Shown here piece after piece: positions 32,915 through 33,523 of a stretch of 33,523 nucleotides of DNA; position 1 is the first letter of the stretch; every line of letters starts with the position of its first letter. Source of the DNA: an uncultured Anaerobiospirillum sp. (lineage in GTDB: Bacteria > Pseudomonadota > Gammaproteobacteria > Enterobacterales > Succinivibrionaceae); the NCBI GenBank assembly GCA_944392765.1, contig CALXXU010000030.1, forward strand, positions 1 to 33,523, in the 5' to 3' direction. Below the pieces are notes generated by a model. It made no database searches and was not told the origin of the DNA. It saw nothing but the letters and a program-made list of their open reading frames with translations. A program made the translations under genes and the position numbers.

Positions 32915-33298
32915 GTGCATCCCTTATCTCGCCTCACCTTTACCCTGCTGCTTGCAGGTGCTTTGAGCTTATGCGCCCACGCCGATCACATCAGGTCTGA
33001 CGGCATGGGTGGTTACTACACCCCTGATGGGCATATCAGATCTGATGGCATGGGTGGTTACTACACCCCTGATGGGCATATCAGATCTGATGGCATGGGT
33101 GGTTACTACACGCCTGACGGGCACATCAGATCCGACGGTATGGGGGGCTTATACACGCCTGACGGGCATATCCGATCCGATGGCATGGGCGGTTACTACA
33201 CGCCTGACGGGCATATCAGATCCGACGGTATGGGCGGCTTATACACGCCTGATGGGCATATCAGGTCTGATGGCATGGGAGGCTTCTACACACCATAA
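32915..33298 (+). CDS. Secreted protein made of seven tandem 14-15-residue repeats, GTG start
   Basis: Starting at GTG 32915, six bases after GGGAGG (32903-32908), the product is 127 aa. The first 23 residues are a signal peptide (hydrophobic F-T-L-L-L-A-G-A-L-S-L, cleavage after C-A-H-A). Everything after is repeat: D-H-I-R-S-D-G-M-G-G-Y-Y-T-P once, then six copies of D-G-H-I-R-S-D-G-M-G-G-[YLF]-Y-T-P. The mature protein is therefore about 104 residues of pure repeat, rich in Gly, Asp, His and Tyr. A frame from 32861 overlaps the previous gene and lacks a ribosome site. The cysteine in the signal peptide does not form a proper lipobox. Function unknown; a surface or extracellular structural role is only a guess. 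Confidence 0.8.
   Translation: MHPLSRLTFTLLLAGALSLCAHADHIRSDGMGGYYTPDGHIRSDGMGGYYTPDGHIRSDGMGGYYTPDGHIRSDGMGGLYTPDGHIRSDGMGGYYTPDGHIRSDGMGGLYTPDGHIRSDGMGGFYTP
32984..33295 (+). repeat. Seven in-frame 42/45-bp tandem repeats
   Basis: One 42-bp unit (32984-33025) and six 45-bp units (33026-33295) encode the repeated peptide. Copies differ mainly at third codon positions (GAT/GAC, GGC/GGT/GGA, ACC/ACG/ACA), with Tyr/Leu/Phe changes at one site. Confidence 0.95.
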
Positions 33299-33320
33299 GC
33301 CTTGCTGTCCCTTTTCCCCC

Positions 33321-33350
33321 AAAAAAAAAATGCGGCTCTACACCGCCGCA
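33321..33350 (-). terminator. Hairpin with T10 tail on the minus strand
   Basis: TGCGGC (33331-33336) and GCCGCA (33345-33350) form a stem; on the minus strand ten T's follow immediately (33330-33321). The plus-strand side has no T-run. It would terminate minus-strand transcription entering from beyond the window, or limit antisense into the repeat gene. Confidence 0.65.
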
Positions 33351-33401
33351 CTTTCAGGGATACACTGGAAATTGGAACTCCGCCAGACTAGGATTGTCTT
33401 G

Positions 33402-33470
33402 GTTAGCCTATGCTAACTCAAGTTAGCCATATGATCAAGGGGCTATCGCTTTTTTCTTTTTTTTTTTTTA
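33402..33470 (+). terminator. Overlapping GTTAGC hairpins and T-rich tract after the secreted-protein genes
   Basis: GTTAGC (33402-33407), GCTAAC (33412-33417) and GTTAGC (33422-33427) alternate with 4-base gaps, allowing two mutually exclusive hairpins. A further TAGCC / GGCTA stem (about 33424-33445) is followed by a long T-rich tract (about 33450-33469), suggesting a terminator for the plus-strand operon. Confidence 0.45.
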
Positions 33471-33473
33471 ATG

Positions 33474-33511
33474 AAAAACGACCAGCAACTCGGGGCAGTG
33501 CTGGGCGTTTT
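33474..33511. terminator. Bidirectional terminator-like hairpin at the window end
   Basis: ACGACCAGCA and TGCTGGGCGT pair with one mismatch, flanked by AAAAA on the left and TTTT on the right, so either strand gives a stem followed by T's. It probably separates this region from a gene beyond the window. Confidence 0.6.
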
Positions 33512-33523
33512 GGCCTGAGTTTA

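Noticed and set aside
32984-33295. CRISPR-like regular repeats
   Set aside because: Repeats are contiguous without spacers, in frame, and encode a conserved peptide after a signal sequence; no cas gene is present.

Overview
This window most likely comes from a gammaproteobacterial chromosome with medium GC. The evidence is the block dksA-gluQ-pcnB-folK, a PBP1b with a UB2H domain, UspE, FrsA and a proB/proA pair. A Succinivibrionaceae-like host is possible, but that is only an impression from style (long Ala/Gln-rich tails, heavy TTA leucine use) and was not tested. No rRNA, tRNA, integrase, transposase or CRISPR array was seen.

Layout. 1-3596 (+): the 3' part of a very long FliK-like protein, then a small protein like the FlhB cytoplasmic domain, probably a flagellar/type III export pair. 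3723-7292 (-): mrcB (PBP1b) with an unusually long N-terminal region and a C-terminal tail. 7293-7964: a structured intergenic region with a 12-bp repeat array, two hairpins and a possible Cys-Cys-Cys leader ORF that overlaps the dksA start. 7965-13781 (+): dksA, gluQ, pcnB (probably starting at AUU, as in E. coli), folK, pth and ychF, a housekeeping block for stringent response, tRNA modification, RNA polyadenylation, folate synthesis and translation quality control. 13954-16127 (-): a GNAT acetyltransferase and uspE, separated by about 600 bases without a convincing gene.

16481-27569 (-): the main accessory feature, two tandem single-polypeptide Type ISP-like restriction-modification enzymes of about 1785 residues each (Mrr-like nuclease, SF2 translocase, N6-adenine methyltransferase, target recognition region). 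They are near-identical over most of their length, with one 401-bp stretch in which I see no difference. They diverge sharply in the region after the NPPY motif that should set DNA specificity. This looks like duplication, specificity-module replacement and later gene conversion, giving one strain two different methylation/restriction specificities. Their 3' flanks, including the terminator, are duplicated, whereas their 5' ends are unrelated.

27888-32102 (-): proA, proB and frsA. A four-copy 11-bp direct repeat lies in front of proA, and tandem terminator hairpins separate frsA from proB. 32346-33298 (+): three closely spaced genes for small secreted proteins sharing G-Y/F-Y/F-T/W-P-D/E-like motifs. 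The third, after signal-peptide removal, consists only of seven tandem 14-15-residue repeats. I do not recognise this family; it is the best candidate here for something undescribed. The last 225 bases hold hairpins and T-runs but no gene.

All calls come from reading the sequence and motifs by eye. No database search or folding program was run.
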